52,977 bases of DNA, taken from assembly GCA_903831255.1 (NCBI GenBank), contig CAIKWZ010000032.1, positions 1 to 52,977 on the forward strand. The letters run 5' to 3'. The notes below the pieces were generated by a model that saw only the letters and a list, made by a program, of their open reading frames with translations, made no database searches and was not told the DNA's origin. Below are positions 1-8,105 of the stretch, piece by piece. The DNA comes from an uncultured Alphaproteobacteria bacterium. GTDB taxonomy: Bacteria; Pseudomonadota; Alphaproteobacteria; Caulobacterales; Hyphomonadaceae. Made by a program: the position numbers and the translations under genes. Numbering within the stretch: position 1 is the first letter of the stretch; every line of letters starts with the position of its first letter.

Positions 1-137
1 CGATGGCTGACCGTCCACGCTCCCAACCGAAACCACGGTTCGTGGTCGGGATCCGCCGCGAGATCGTCTGTAAGATCAATCTGTGGAATCGTCGACAGAT
101 CGTCGGGTAAATCCGCAATGTCAAAGAGCGCGGTCAT
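1..137 (-). CDS. unknown protein, N-terminal 45 codons only (cut by window edge)
   Basis: An ATG on the minus strand overlaps the stop of the AbiEii-type gene in an ATGA arrangement, and the frame stays open to the window edge. The visible residues start MTALFDIADLPDDL and are acidic, with no recognisable domain and no signal peptide. The 4-nt overlap suggests translational coupling as third gene of the abiE operon. AbiE modules are normally bicistronic, so this partner is unusual. The product cannot be named from this fragment. Confidence 0.6.
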   Translation of the reverse strand, partial: MTALFDIADLPDDLSTIPQIDLTDDLAADPDHEPWFRLGAWTVSH

Positions 138-1066
138 CGGGCGGCATTCCCTGCAGCGGTCAACACATGTGTTAGTTCAGTGACATTCGCGGCCCGGCGC
201 TGCGCATCAAGCCCCAGGATATTCTGTAGCCGCCACTTCACGGCGGGAAGATCGGCAGCGCCGGGGATATCGACAAGGGTCCAGTCGGGCTGCCCTGTTT
301 CAACGGAAAGTAGCAGATTGCGATGACTGGCAGGCATCTGCGCGGCGAGCGTTTCGACCAGTTTGGTACGGACCGCTTCAAGATCGGCGACAGTCACCGT
401 CTCGTCGGTCATGCCGGCGAAGTTGGTGTCGAACTCTGGCTGTAGGGGCTTGGGGCGACAGCCGAGAAGTTCGGCGACAGGCCGCTTGTGGCTGATGAGA
501 TAGACCAGGAAGGCGCACCGCAGGTCCTCATCAACACCCTCGTTGGCCAACAGGGCGCGCGCGTCGAAGAGGTCGCGCGGATGCTGGCGATCGAGCGCCG
601 CGACCAGCTTGCCGGCATAGAGATCGGCGAATGACAGGACCTGGATTTCAGCAAAGCCGAACGCAGTCTGGACGCTATCGGTGACGGCCATCAGCACAGC
701 AGGAAACACGGACCCTCGCAGGACGGGCGTCACTTCGATCTTGATCTGCGCGCCCGGGATGGCCACCACCAGCTTGACGATCTTGTTTTCGGGCTGGGTG
801 CGTGACGTCGTCACCGTTGCGCCCGGAATGCCGCCTTCGATGGCTGTCTTGATCCGCAGGAGCGCGGCTTCAATGTCGGCGAGCGACGCGGCGCGGTCTG
901 CAACCGGGAGATACGCCAGATCGATATCGACGGAGAGACGTGGCAGGTCGCGGACGAAGAGATTGATCGCCGTACCGCCCTTCAGCGCAAAACAGTCTTC
1001 GGCCGCCACGAATGGCAGCACGCGGACCAGCAGCTGGACCTGGGCTTTGTAGACTTCAGTAGTCAT
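134..1066 (-). CDS. abiEii: AbiEii/AbiGii-type nucleotidyltransferase toxin
   Basis: This is the toxin half of an AbiE-type toxin-antitoxin and abortive-infection module; family members are nucleotidyltransferases that act in the cytoplasm. The start chosen (MTTEVYKAQ) gives 310 aa and an 11-nt overlap with the upstream antitoxin gene; a longer open frame reaching 1195 runs inside that gene and is unlikely. The nucleotidyltransferase motif is visible: GGT at residues 30-32, then D47 and D49 in SVDIDL. The later family motif is also present as a conserved Lys followed by DRQHPRDLFDA. Length is normal for the family. It is co-transcribed with the antitoxin and probably with the gene starting at 137. 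Confidence 0.9.
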   Translation of the reverse strand: MTTEVYKAQVQLLVRVLPFVAAEDCFALKGGTAINLFVRDLPRLSVDIDLAYLPVADRAASLADIEAALLRIKTAIEGGIPGATVTTSRTQPENKIVKLVVAIPGAQIKIEVTPVLRGSVFPAVLMAVTDSVQTAFGFAEIQVLSFADLYAGKLVAALDRQHPRDLFDARALLANEGVDEDLRCAFLVYLISHKRPVAELLGCRPKPLQPEFDTNFAGMTDETVTVADLEAVRTKLVETLAAQMPASHRNLLLSVETGQPDWTLVDIPGAADLPAVKWRLQNILGLDAQRRAANVTELTHVLTAAGNAAR

Positions 1067-1928
1067 CCTGCTTTTGTAGCAGGAACTCCGGAACCGTGAT
1101 CTGGAATTTCTTGTCGTAGCGACCGTTCGCGACAAGGGCGCGTTTTCCGGCGCCGAGGTCGATCCGGTTCCGGTCCAGCTTGGCCAGCCAGGCATGGCCG
1201 TGCCGCTCAGCCAAAAACAGGAACAGGCGCTTCACTTTGACGGACCGGCAGGCTTCGAGCAGGTGCTGCTGCAGGCGGGGCCGCAGGTTGGCGAGGCCGT
1301 CCATGATCTTGTCAGCCTGTTCGAAGCTTTCAGCGCCCGGAAGCTCATCGAGAAGTTCGAGGATGGCGCGCTCGGGTATGGCGACGGGGAATGTCCAGCG
1401 CTCGCGGTCGACCGACATGCGCGCGCGACCAGAGAGCAGCAATGGGTCTGTTGTCGCGTTGCCAAACTTCGGCGCGGGCAGCGTCGCCGCCAGCATCGAC
1501 GCATCAAACAGAGGCGCCGTGCGATGGAGACGCCAGGCGACATCGGTCGGCACCCGGGCGAGCCATGCCGGAAGCTTGTCAGCATAGAGGTCCACGGTCT
1601 TGAGCGGGCTCATCGACAGGTAGTGCGCGTGCCCTGTCAGGCTGAGCGCCATGCGACCGCCAACGTGAACGTCGTAGCCTAGCAGACTGGAGAGCGACGC
1701 TAGCAGAAGGCGCCAGTCAACGGTCTCCGGGCCAGTGACCTGCCCGAGCCCGGCGAGCGGGCGGCGGTAGACGCCACGCGTGAGCATGTCGAGCCAGCTA
1801 TTGGCGACATATTTCTGGCGAAGAGGATGAGTGTATCCGTTGGCGTCCAGCCAGGCGGCGTCGACAACCAGTCCTTCCGGAAGGATGCGCTGCAGGTGGT
1901 TTAACTTGGATGCCTTTTGCGATGCCAT
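1056..1928 (-). CDS. abiEi: AbiEi-type antitoxin, DNA-binding
   Basis: Cognate antitoxin of the AbiEii-type toxin, 290 aa. The N-terminal ~90 residues match the winged-helix AbiEi antitoxin domain seen in type IV modules (the stretch VYRRPLAG follows the recognition region). The rest is the C-terminal AbiEi domain. In studied AbiE systems the antitoxin represses its own promoter by binding inverted repeats, and it counters the toxin without a tight complex. The gene starts with ATG behind AAAGAGAT and a sigma70-like promoter. Its end overlaps the toxin start by 11 nt. Family assignment rests on protein pattern and gene order, because the antitoxins are divergent. Confidence 0.85.
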   Translation of the reverse strand: MASQKASKLNHLQRILPEGLVVDAAWLDANGYTHPLRQKYVANSWLDMLTRGVYRRPLAGLGQVTGPETVDWRLLLASLSSLLGYDVHVGGRMALSLTGHAHYLSMSPLKTVDLYADKLPAWLARVPTDVAWRLHRTAPLFDASMLAATLPAPKFGNATTDPLLLSGRARMSVDRERWTFPVAIPERAILELLDELPGAESFEQADKIMDGLANLRPRLQQHLLEACRSVKVKRLFLFLAERHGHAWLAKLDRNRIDLGAGKRALVANGRYDKKFQITVPEFLLQKQDDY

Positions 1929-1944
1929 GGGTATCTCTTTCGAG

Positions 1945-1974
1945 ATAATATCAAACCATAGCGCGGTTTATCAA
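1945..1974 (-). promoter_or_regulatory. abiE promoter with dyad in the spacer
   Basis: Reading the minus strand, TTGATA (1969-1974) is followed by an 18-nt spacer and TATTAT (1945-1950), 16 nt before the antitoxin ATG. The spacer contains the inverted repeat AAACC-N7-GGTTT (1953-1969), well placed for autorepression by the antitoxin. The promoter call rests on hexamer quality and spacing. Confidence 0.6.
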
Positions 1975-1985
1975 TCACTAATTGG

Positions 1986-2002
1986 CGATACCCAAGGTAT
2001 CG
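1986..2002. promoter_or_regulatory. inverted repeat, candidate AbiEi operator
   Basis: CGATACC-CAA-GGTATCG is a perfect 7-bp inverted repeat just upstream of the abiE -35 hexamer. The half site GGTATC occurs again at 1930-1935, between the -10 and the start codon. Repeated half sites around one promoter fit an autorepressor; binding is inferred. Confidence 0.45.
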
Positions 2003-2076
2003 GAGCCGACGAACATATAAACTATCCACGGCAGACTGGGCTCGTCACCCGGTTCTCGCTTCCCAGCTAGGCGCAT

Positions 2077-2091
2077 GTTCGCTATTTGTTC
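2077..2091 (+). promoter_or_regulatory. LexA (SOS) box of alphaproteobacterial type
   Basis: GTTC-GCTATTT-GTTC exactly fits GTTC-N7-GTTC, the known LexA target in Alphaproteobacteria. It ends 5 nt before the ATG of the umuD'-like gene, which leaves no room for an ordinary Shine-Dalgarno. Either the mRNA is nearly leaderless or the operator covers the transcription start. Confidence 0.8.
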
Positions 2092-2096
2092 TCCTC

Positions 2097-2465
2097 ATGG
2101 GACAGTACAAGGGCGACGAGACGACGGGGTTTCAGTCCCCGGCGCAGGACTACATCGAGGGCGTGGTGTATCTTGCCGCCATTCTCGATCTGCGCCGGCC
2201 AGGGCGCTATCCCGTGCGCGTGAAGGGTCAGGCGCTGGCGGCGCGCGGGATTCATGACGGCGATATTCTGGTCGCTGACGCCGCCGCCGAACCGCGCGCA
2301 GGCGTGGTCTGTGTCGCCATGGTCGGGGGCGACGTCATCCTCGCAACGCTTAGCAAGCGCGCTGATGTCTGGGTCCTGAAGCCCTCCTCGGGCGCGCTGA
2401 TCACGATCGCCGATGATGTCGAGGTCTGGGCGATCGTGCAGGCGCTTGTGCGGACGAACGTCTGA
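2097..2465 (+). CDS. umuD: UmuD'-like subunit lacking the protease dyad
   Basis: Accessory subunit of a UmuC-type translesion polymerase, 122 aa. [11 protein letters not shown] near the N-terminus matches the UmuD segment just after its self-cleavage site, and GIHDGDILV matches the conserved core strand. The ~24-residue cleavable arm is absent, so the protein begins in the form UmuD has after RecA-stimulated cleavage. The catalytic Ser position (GDSM in UmuD) reads GQAL here, and the catalytic Lys region (VKKL) reads LATL, so it should not self-cleave. Phage P1 HumD is a known naturally short UmuD' homologue. The stop overlaps the umuC start as TGATG. A LexA box lies directly upstream. Confidence 0.85.
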   Translation: MGQYKGDETTGFQSPAQDYIEGVVYLAAILDLRRPGRYPVRVKGQALAARGIHDGDILVADAAAEPRAGVVCVAMVGGDVILATLSKRADVWVLKPSSGALITIADDVEVWAIVQALVRTNV

Positions 2466-3718
2466 TGTTCGCCCTCATCGACGCCAACAGCTTCTATTGC
2501 TCGTGCGAGCGCGCCTTCGATCCGAAGCTGCGGCCCCTGCCGGTCGCTGTCCTCTCCAACAATGACGGCTGCGCCATTGCCCTGACGCGCGAGGCAAAGG
2601 ACCTCGGCCTCAAGATGGGAGATCCGTATCATCTCGTCGCCAAGCGGCCAGAGCTGAAACCGATCGTCTGGCGCTCGTCGAACTATGCCCTCTACGGCGA
2701 TATGAGCCGTCGCATCTACGAGACGCTGCTCGATCTTGTCCCGGTGGTGGAGCCCTACTCCATCGACGAGATGTTCCTCGACCTCGCCGGGATGCCGGGC
2801 GAACTCGCCCAGTTGGCCGCCGACATCCGCAGCCACGTCCGCAAGATCGCCAAGATCCCGTGCTGTGTCGGCATCGGCCCGACCAAGACCATCGCCAAGC
2901 TCGCCAACAAGGTCGCCAAAAAGGACCGAAACGGACCGGGCGTTTGCGACTACAGCGAAGAATCCGTGCGCGCCGCAGCCTATCCGAGCCTGCCGCTTGG
3001 CGATGTCTGGGGTATTGGGCCAGCGTCGGTCGCGAAACTCGCAGCGCTCGGTGTCGAGACCGTCGGGGCATTTGTGGCGATGCCGGCAGAGTACGTGCGG
3101 AAGGTTTTGACCGTCACGGGCGCCAAGACCCATGCCGAGCTGCAGGGTGTCATCTGCTTCCCGTTCAACACGGCGCCCGCGACCAGGAAGAGTCTGGCCG
3201 TCACGCGCAGTTTCGGGCGGGCGGTGACAACCTGGCCCGAGATGCGGGACGCTATCGCCAGCTACACCGCGCGCGCCGCCGAGAAGATGCGCCGCCATGG
3301 GCTGGTCGCTTCCGCCATGCAGGTATTCATGCTCACCAACCGCTTCAACAACGACCCGCGCTACGCCAACCAGGTGACGTTTGCTGTCGAGCCGACGGCC
3401 GACAGTTTTGCGCTGATCGCCTCGGCCGTGCACGCCGCTGAGCGGCTGTGGCGGCCTGGCTATCGTTTCGCCAAGGCTGGCGTTGTGTTCGTCGACCTGC
3501 ATCGGCCGGACGATCTGCCGATCCAGATGCTGCCCTCACGCGACCCCGAACGGTCTGCCCGCCTGATGGCGGCGCTTGATGGCGTCAACGGCCGGTTCGG
3601 CCGGAACACTCTCCGCCCCGGCGGCACCGGTCCCAAACCGCAATGGGGCATGCGCCGCGCCCGGCTATCCCCCGCCTATACAACGCGGCTAGACGACGTT
3701 CTGGAAGCGCAAGCCTAG
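2465..3718 (+). CDS. umuC: Y-family DNA polymerase V catalytic subunit UmuC
   Basis: Error-prone translesion polymerase, 417 aa against 422 in E. coli. The N-terminal [19 protein letters not shown] carries the first metal-binding Asp, and [10 protein letters not shown] carries the second Y-family catalytic motif (SIDE). Helix-hairpin-helix residues follow ([14 protein letters not shown], then [12 protein letters not shown]), and the little-finger region fills the last third. It is translationally coupled to the UmuD'-like gene (TGATG) and shares its LexA box. It should therefore be SOS-induced and pair with a permanently active UmuD' partner. It converges on the helicase gene, with 26 nt between the two stops. 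Confidence 0.95.
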   Translation: MFALIDANSFYCSCERAFDPKLRPLPVAVLSNNDGCAIALTREAKDLGLKMGDPYHLVAKRPELKPIVWRSSNYALYGDMSRRIYETLLDLVPVVEPYSIDEMFLDLAGMPGELAQLAADIRSHVRKIAKIPCCVGIGPTKTIAKLANKVAKKDRNGPGVCDYSEESVRAAAYPSLPLGDVWGIGPASVAKLAALGVETVGAFVAMPAEYVRKVLTVTGAKTHAELQGVICFPFNTAPATRKSLAVTRSFGRAVTTWPEMRDAIASYTARAAEKMRRHGLVASAMQVFMLTNRFNNDPRYANQVTFAVEPTADSFALIASAVHAAERLWRPGYRFAKAGVVFVDLHRPDDLPIQMLPSRDPERSARLMAALDGVNGRFGRNTLRPGGTGPKPQWGMRRARLSPAYTTRLDDVLEAQA

Positions 3719-3744
3719 AGGTAGGGTTAGTGCGGCCGACCGGA

Positions 3745-6489
3745 TCAACGAGCGGCGCGCAAGCGAGAGAGAAGCTTTCCGCCACAACGCGGAAAGTTCG
3801 AGCATCTCATCGACTTGCTCTGATCATCGAAAAGTTCACGTAGAACTCCGGTGGCGCAGCGAGTGCAGGGTTCGGCCTTGACCGGGCGAGGCCGCGGCGC
3901 TCCGACGCGGTAAACGGCGCCTGCGGCCCCGAGAAGCTCCTTGATGAAAGGCGACGCGCGCCCGCGGCGTGTCAGGATGTGGCAGCGGTGCTTGGCGCGC
4001 GTCAGCCCGACGTAGAACAAGCGGCGTTCTTCTGCGAACTCCATCGCTTCCGGCTTGGGCAGCACCATGTTGAGCAAAGGGTCGTCTTCGATGGTGCTTG
4101 GCAATCCGAATGCGCCCTGATTGACGCCCAGAATGAAGACGTAGTCGGCCTCCAGACCTTTCGAACGATGCAGCGTCAAAAAGCGGATGTCTGCCGACTG
4201 TGCGAATTGGCGACGCCAGCGTTCGAGTTCTGTCGGCCGCAAATGTCGAAAGCGTCCGAGGATCAGAATCGAGATTTTCGCGGATCGCTGAGCAGCGTTC
4301 TTGGCCAGAGCCTCGATCTCGGCTTCAAGTATCGCCGCCAACTCATCGTCCTTGCCATACTCCAGCAGGTGTACCGTCGAATGGGTCCGCGGGTTCGCAG
4401 CCGTGATCTTCTTGCCGATCTGGTCCGGATTGCGCTGGATGAAGGCGGAGGCCGTATCAACAATTCCCTGATTGGAGCGGAACGTCTGCGTTAGAAAGGT
4501 TGTTTCGGTCGGCCCGAATTCGTCTGCGAAAGCGCGCATGATACTTTGGTCTGCGCCTGAGAACCGATAAATGGACTGCCAATCGTCGCCGACAGCGAAC
4601 AACTTACATGCAGGGTTCTGCTGAAGCATAGCGGCGACGAGCTTAGCCCGGCATCGCGAGATATCCTGAAACTCATCGACGAGAATAAGCTGATAGGGAT
4701 GGACGTGCCGACCGCTCTCAACATAGCGAACGGCAGCCCAGATCATGTCCTCGAAATCGATACAGCCGAGCGATTTTAGCCTTGCTTCATAGGCTTCGAA
4801 CAACGGTGTTGCGACACCCAGGAACAGGCGCGCGCGGAAAGCGTCGTCCTGAGTTCGAGCTAATTCCGCAAGTCCAGCCGGCGTCAGCCCATTGGATTTC
4901 GCAAGGGTAATGAATGTTTTCACCAGACCGGTGAAGGTGGGAACACGTAGCTCGGTGAGTATCGCTTGCACATCGGCGCCGGAGCGTGGGCGAAACGCTT
5001 GACCGCGGTGCTTCAGCTCACGCTCAAGATGATCAAACAGAACTTGATCGCGATACTGACTGCTGGTCGTCTCGATCAAAGCGGTCGCCCTGTCGGCGTG
5101 CAGCGCGCGCTTCCACTCGACTCCCGCAGCGTAGTCGCCGGCCATGAAAGACGGCGGCTTGCCATCAGATCCCAGCGCGAAGTGCTCGTGGTAGCAGTCA
5201 ATCTCCGGATAGTAGAAGTCTGGATGGTACTGGCGGTGCTGTTGGTCGGCGGTGTCGTAGGCGTAGGCCTTCTCATATTCGTATGGGACGCCATTAAGGA
5301 ACAGCCAGTTGGCGATGGCGAGCTCCTCCATTGACCTCACAAGCTCTCCGTTAAGGGTGCGGATGCCTTTGTGCCCGTCGCGGTCCTCCCCAACCTGAGC
5401 GATGTAGTCATTGTAGTCGCGCTGCGATGCGAAGCGCGGAAGCTCGCGGTTCGGCTGCGCGGCAAGCGCCCGGAAAAGGTTCCAGCGAACCAAGAAGCCA
5501 AGGTCGGATGCTGATAGTTCGGCAACGAGTTCGTTGATGATCGCGCCCTCGTTGTCTGGCGTTTCGTTTGCCCACGGCGCGAGGTCCGGTTTTCTGCCCT
5601 CAACTGCAGAAATGATGTCGAGCCCCACCTTGTGGAACGTCTGGGCAGTAAGCTCATCGAGGTGATTCACTCGGCCTGCCAGTCGCCGCGTCAGACGATC
5701 ACGCAGCTCGTCGGCTGCCGATTTGTTGTACGCGATGGCTAGAACGCCGCGCGGCTGGCAGTGGCCCGCGCTAAGCGCATAGCCAACCTTTGCGACGAGA
5801 GTGGAAGTCTTGCCTGAACCGGCAGCTGCAATCACCAAACAGCGATCTTCCATAACCAGGCTGGCGCGCCGTTGCTGTTCCGTCAGCGGGGTTGACTCGA
5901 TTGTGTCGAAGAACCCTTTCCAAGCGACAAGCTCCGAAGCCAAGTGTCGCGCATTCCGGTCGGCAAGTTCCTGTGAAGCGCCGGTGGCTAGGGCCTTCAG
6001 GCGGGAAACGGGGTCTGCCTGCGACGGGGCTGTCGCATACAGCAACGGATGAACCAGCAGCTGAAGGAGGGAAGTAGAGGACAGATCTCCAGTGTCCTTT
6101 TCCGCCAGCCAGAGGGCGATGTCTCTGCGAGCAAGGTAGCGGGGCGTCTTCAGAAACCTGTCAATTTCGGCATCGTCGATGCCTTGCTTGGCAGCGTGTT
6201 TTGAGGCTTCAGCTGCAACCGCTGCCGAAACCGCTGCGGTCAGCTTGTCCCGAAACTTTGCAGCAGGAAAACGAGCTGCGCCTCGAAATTGGAGTTCGCC
6301 CGCCGGAGTGACGATTGAGACTGTGCACCAGCCGTCAACGAGCGAGACTCGAACAATCCTGACATTCGCGAAGTCGATCTTTGTCTGCTGTCCACCGTCA
6401 CGGATCTGGAGGTTGTTGTCGGTGAGGAGGAGACGCCAGTTACCGGTGTTTCCGAACAATCGGCTCAAGAATGGCGGCGCTAGTTCCAA
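3745..6489 (-). CDS. helD: UvrD/Rep-family helicase, HelD (helicase IV) type
   Basis: Superfamily 1A helicase of 914 aa. A HelD-like N-terminal region precedes helicase motif I (GSGKT at 224-228), motif II (VDEFQD, 604-609) and a UvrD C-terminal core (TLHRSKGLEADYV). An insertion around 385-440 (HPDFYYPE then EHF) matches the PD-(D/E)XK-like insert of helicase IV. The C-terminus has a four-Cys zinc ribbon (C875, C878, C896, C902). Start TTG is preceded by GAGG at suitable distance. The role is probably in DNA recombination or repair; in this neighbourhood a defence role is also possible. The gene 86 nt upstream may be a partner. Confidence 0.88.
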   Translation of the reverse strand: MELAPPFLSRLFGNTGNWRLLLTDNNLQIRDGGQQTKIDFANVRIVRVSLVDGWCTVSIVTPAGELQFRGAARFPAAKFRDKLTAAVSAAVAAEASKHAAKQGIDDAEIDRFLKTPRYLARRDIALWLAEKDTGDLSSTSLLQLLVHPLLYATAPSQADPVSRLKALATGASQELADRNARHLASELVAWKGFFDTIESTPLTEQQRRASLVMEDRCLVIAAAGSGKTSTLVAKVGYALSAGHCQPRGVLAIAYNKSAADELRDRLTRRLAGRVNHLDELTAQTFHKVGLDIISAVEGRKPDLAPWANETPDNEGAIINELVAELSASDLGFLVRWNLFRALAAQPNRELPRFASQRDYNDYIAQVGEDRDGHKGIRTLNGELVRSMEELAIANWLFLNGVPYEYEKAYAYDTADQQHRQYHPDFYYPEIDCYHEHFALGSDGKPPSFMAGDYAAGVEWKRALHADRATALIETTSSQYRDQVLFDHLERELKHRGQAFRPRSGADVQAILTELRVPTFTGLVKTFITLAKSNGLTPAGLAELARTQDDAFRARLFLGVATPLFEAYEARLKSLGCIDFEDMIWAAVRYVESGRHVHPYQLILVDEFQDISRCRAKLVAAMLQQNPACKLFAVGDDWQSIYRFSGADQSIMRAFADEFGPTETTFLTQTFRSNQGIVDTASAFIQRNPDQIGKKITAANPRTHSTVHLLEYGKDDELAAILEAEIEALAKNAAQRSAKISILILGRFRHLRPTELERWRRQFAQSADIRFLTLHRSKGLEADYVFILGVNQGAFGLPSTIEDDPLLNMVLPKPEAMEFAEERRLFYVGLTRAKHRCHILTRRGRASPFIKELLGAAGAVYRVGAPRPRPVKAEPCTRCATGVLRELFDDQSKSMRCSNFPRCGGKLLSRLRAAR

Positions 6490-6575
6490 CCCTTATCCCT
6501 CTTTCGCGCGTAGGCGCATGGCGAACATGAGAGGAAGGCCTCTGGCCCGAACCGTCAAAGACGTCACCCCCCGCC

Positions 6576-7190
6576 CTAGTCTGCCATGAGAGTTTCAATC
6601 CGAACAGCATGCCATCCGGCCTCGGTGTACTCGAAGAATCCTGAGGCATTTGCCGAAAACATGCGCTTGCCCGGAAAGTCGCTTAGAATGGCCGGGAAAG
6701 AGACTGACTGCTCTATCTCGGTCTCGCCTATGTCCGGCAGATCGACCAGCTGGCGGACGTAGTATGGCGGCCCAAGAATGAAGATCCCGATCGGTCGAAA
6801 ATTCGAGACGCGCCACTCGTTGCTGTCACTTCGCTTGGAAATGCTGTCAGTGCACGTAGTCCGGGAGGGGGGCTTTCCGAGAGAGCCAACCGCGCTGCTG
6901 CCGCTGTCCTCGTGGTGAACTGAACGAACAACAGTCTCGGGTCCAAGGTCGACGAGCAGACCGACGCTGCCTTCAGCGCCGCCGCGCCCTCCCTGAGCCT
7001 GTTTGAATGTGTCACCGGGCAAGATCGTCGAGAAACTTAGCTCAAGATCGCTCCGGGTCCATGCGTTGTGCAGGTCATCGGGAAAGCGATACGGATGCGA
7101 ACTCATGACGGTCGAGAAGTGGACCAAGAGTGCGTTGTGGCTGCGCAAGAAGCTTCGGATTTCTGTGTATCCCCATTCCACTATTGTCAC
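6576..7190 (-). CDS. unknown protein upstream of helD
   Basis: A 204-aa frame beginning GTG with GGAG six bases upstream, which supports a real start. No domain is recognised. The protein is soluble, with no signal peptide or membrane helix. The middle (residues ~95-130) is Ser/Lys-rich and the C-terminal part is aromatic-rich (FILGPPYYVRQLV, then SANASGFFEYTEAGW), suggesting a folded beta-rich domain. It reads the same way as helD 86 nt downstream, so the two may be co-transcribed. No function is proposed. Confidence 0.55.
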   Translation of the reverse strand: MTIVEWGYTEIRSFLRSHNALLVHFSTVMSSHPYRFPDDLHNAWTRSDLELSFSTILPGDTFKQAQGGRGGAEGSVGLLVDLGPETVVRSVHHEDSGSSAVGSLGKPPSRTTCTDSISKRSDSNEWRVSNFRPIGIFILGPPYYVRQLVDLPDIGETEIEQSVSFPAILSDFPGKRMFSANASGFFEYTEAGWHAVRIETLMAD

Positions 7191-7625
7191 TCGCTACTCC
7201 GAGAGAATGGGTCGCGTTGCTCCAACCTACTGCACCAGAAGTGCACCAACGGGGTGCCACGACCTTGTATCTAAAGTTCAGTCGGCCCCATCCATCATGG
7301 GCGCAATAGCGAATCTATGGGTCTGAAAATTTGGCACTTAACTCTTTACTTCAATGCGTTGGGTTGGCCGCCTCGCCGCCGGTTTTATGACCCAGTACGC
7401 TACTTTTCGTTACGCTTCTTCGTCCCACTGTACTCATAGAGGACACTAAACTGGCCTCCTTCGTGAAGCTTCCATCGAGGTCCTGGCGGGCCATGGTGCG
7501 ACGCAAGAGCGGCTACATCAGTGAGACCTTCAGGCGCAAGGAGGACACTCGGGCCTGGGCGCTCAACGCTGAGCGAACGTCGCCCTCCCCTTATTGCGCG
7601 AACCACCAGTGCGCGCCGCCTACCC
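7191..7625. other. gene-poor stretch between helD locus and RES module
   Basis: No convincing gene is seen. Short frames on both strands here (for example 7463-7666 and 7400-7606) lack ribosome sites and protein-like composition. The left part must contain the promoter of the 6576-7190 gene, but no clear hexamers stand out. Confidence 0.5.
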
Positions 7626-7667
7626 TTGCATCGCGCCTAACCGCCTATATATTGACCGTAAAATAGG
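7626..7667 (+). promoter_or_regulatory. promoter and candidate operator of the Xre-RES module
   Basis: TTGCAT (7626-7631), a 16-nt spacer and TATATT (7648-7653) precede the antitoxin ATG by 29 nt. The arms CCTAT (7644-7648) and ATAGG (7663-7667) form an inverted repeat over the -10 and start region, a usual place for antitoxin autorepression. AAGGAG at 7671-7676 is the ribosome site. Confidence 0.45.
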
Positions 7668-7682
7668 ACAAAGGAGCGCCAT

Positions 7683-8105
7683 ATGGCTTCGGCAGCTAAG
7701 AAGGCCTCCTCGACGGGCAGCTTCGTCGGGGGCATCTCGGCGTCGGGCCGCTTCTCGATCCTCAGCCTGATGGACGAACGCGGCGCCGTGAAGGTCGATG
7801 ACGTTGCCAAAGCCTTCGCCATGTCCAAAGCTCAATTGGCGGACACCGCTGGCCTTGCACGTGAAGTCTTCCAGAAGGCTAGCCGCCGCGACGGCCCCAA
7901 GGCCCAAAGCCGGATTCGGGAAATGCTGGAGATAATCAACCTCGTCCAGACCTGGGCTGGGGGCGCAGCCCAAGCCATGGCCTGGTATCGCGCTGAACCC
8001 ATCCCAGCCTTTGGAGGTCGGACCGCCGAAGCGCTGGTCAAATCAGGCAAGGCCAGCGCCGTGCGAGATTATGTCGACCACCTGGCCACAGGCGGATACG
8101 CTTGA
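7683..8105 (+). CDS. MbcA/ParS/Xre-family antitoxin (DUF2384)
   Basis: Antitoxin partner of the RES toxin that follows, 140 aa. The N-terminal half is a helix-turn-helix-like region (VDDVAKAFAMSKAQLADTAG). The C-terminal ~50 residues carry the DUF2384 toxin-binding pattern (EPIPAFGGRTAEALVKSGKA, then VRDYVDHLATGGYA). ATG is placed six bases after AAGGAG. In the family the antitoxin blocks the RES active site and the complex represses its own promoter. Its TGA overlaps the TTG start of the toxin, a coupled arrangement typical of such modules. Confidence 0.92.
   Translation: MASAAKKASSTGSFVGGISASGRFSILSLMDERGAVKVDDVAKAFAMSKAQLADTAGLAREVFQKASRRDGPKAQSRIREMLEIINLVQTWAGGAAQAMAWYRAEPIPAFGGRTAEALVKSGKASAVRDYVDHLATGGYA

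Noticed and set aside
2252-3502. 416-codon minus-strand frame under umuC
   Set aside because: It is the shadow of the clear umuC gene; its product is His/Arg/Gly-rich with no domain.
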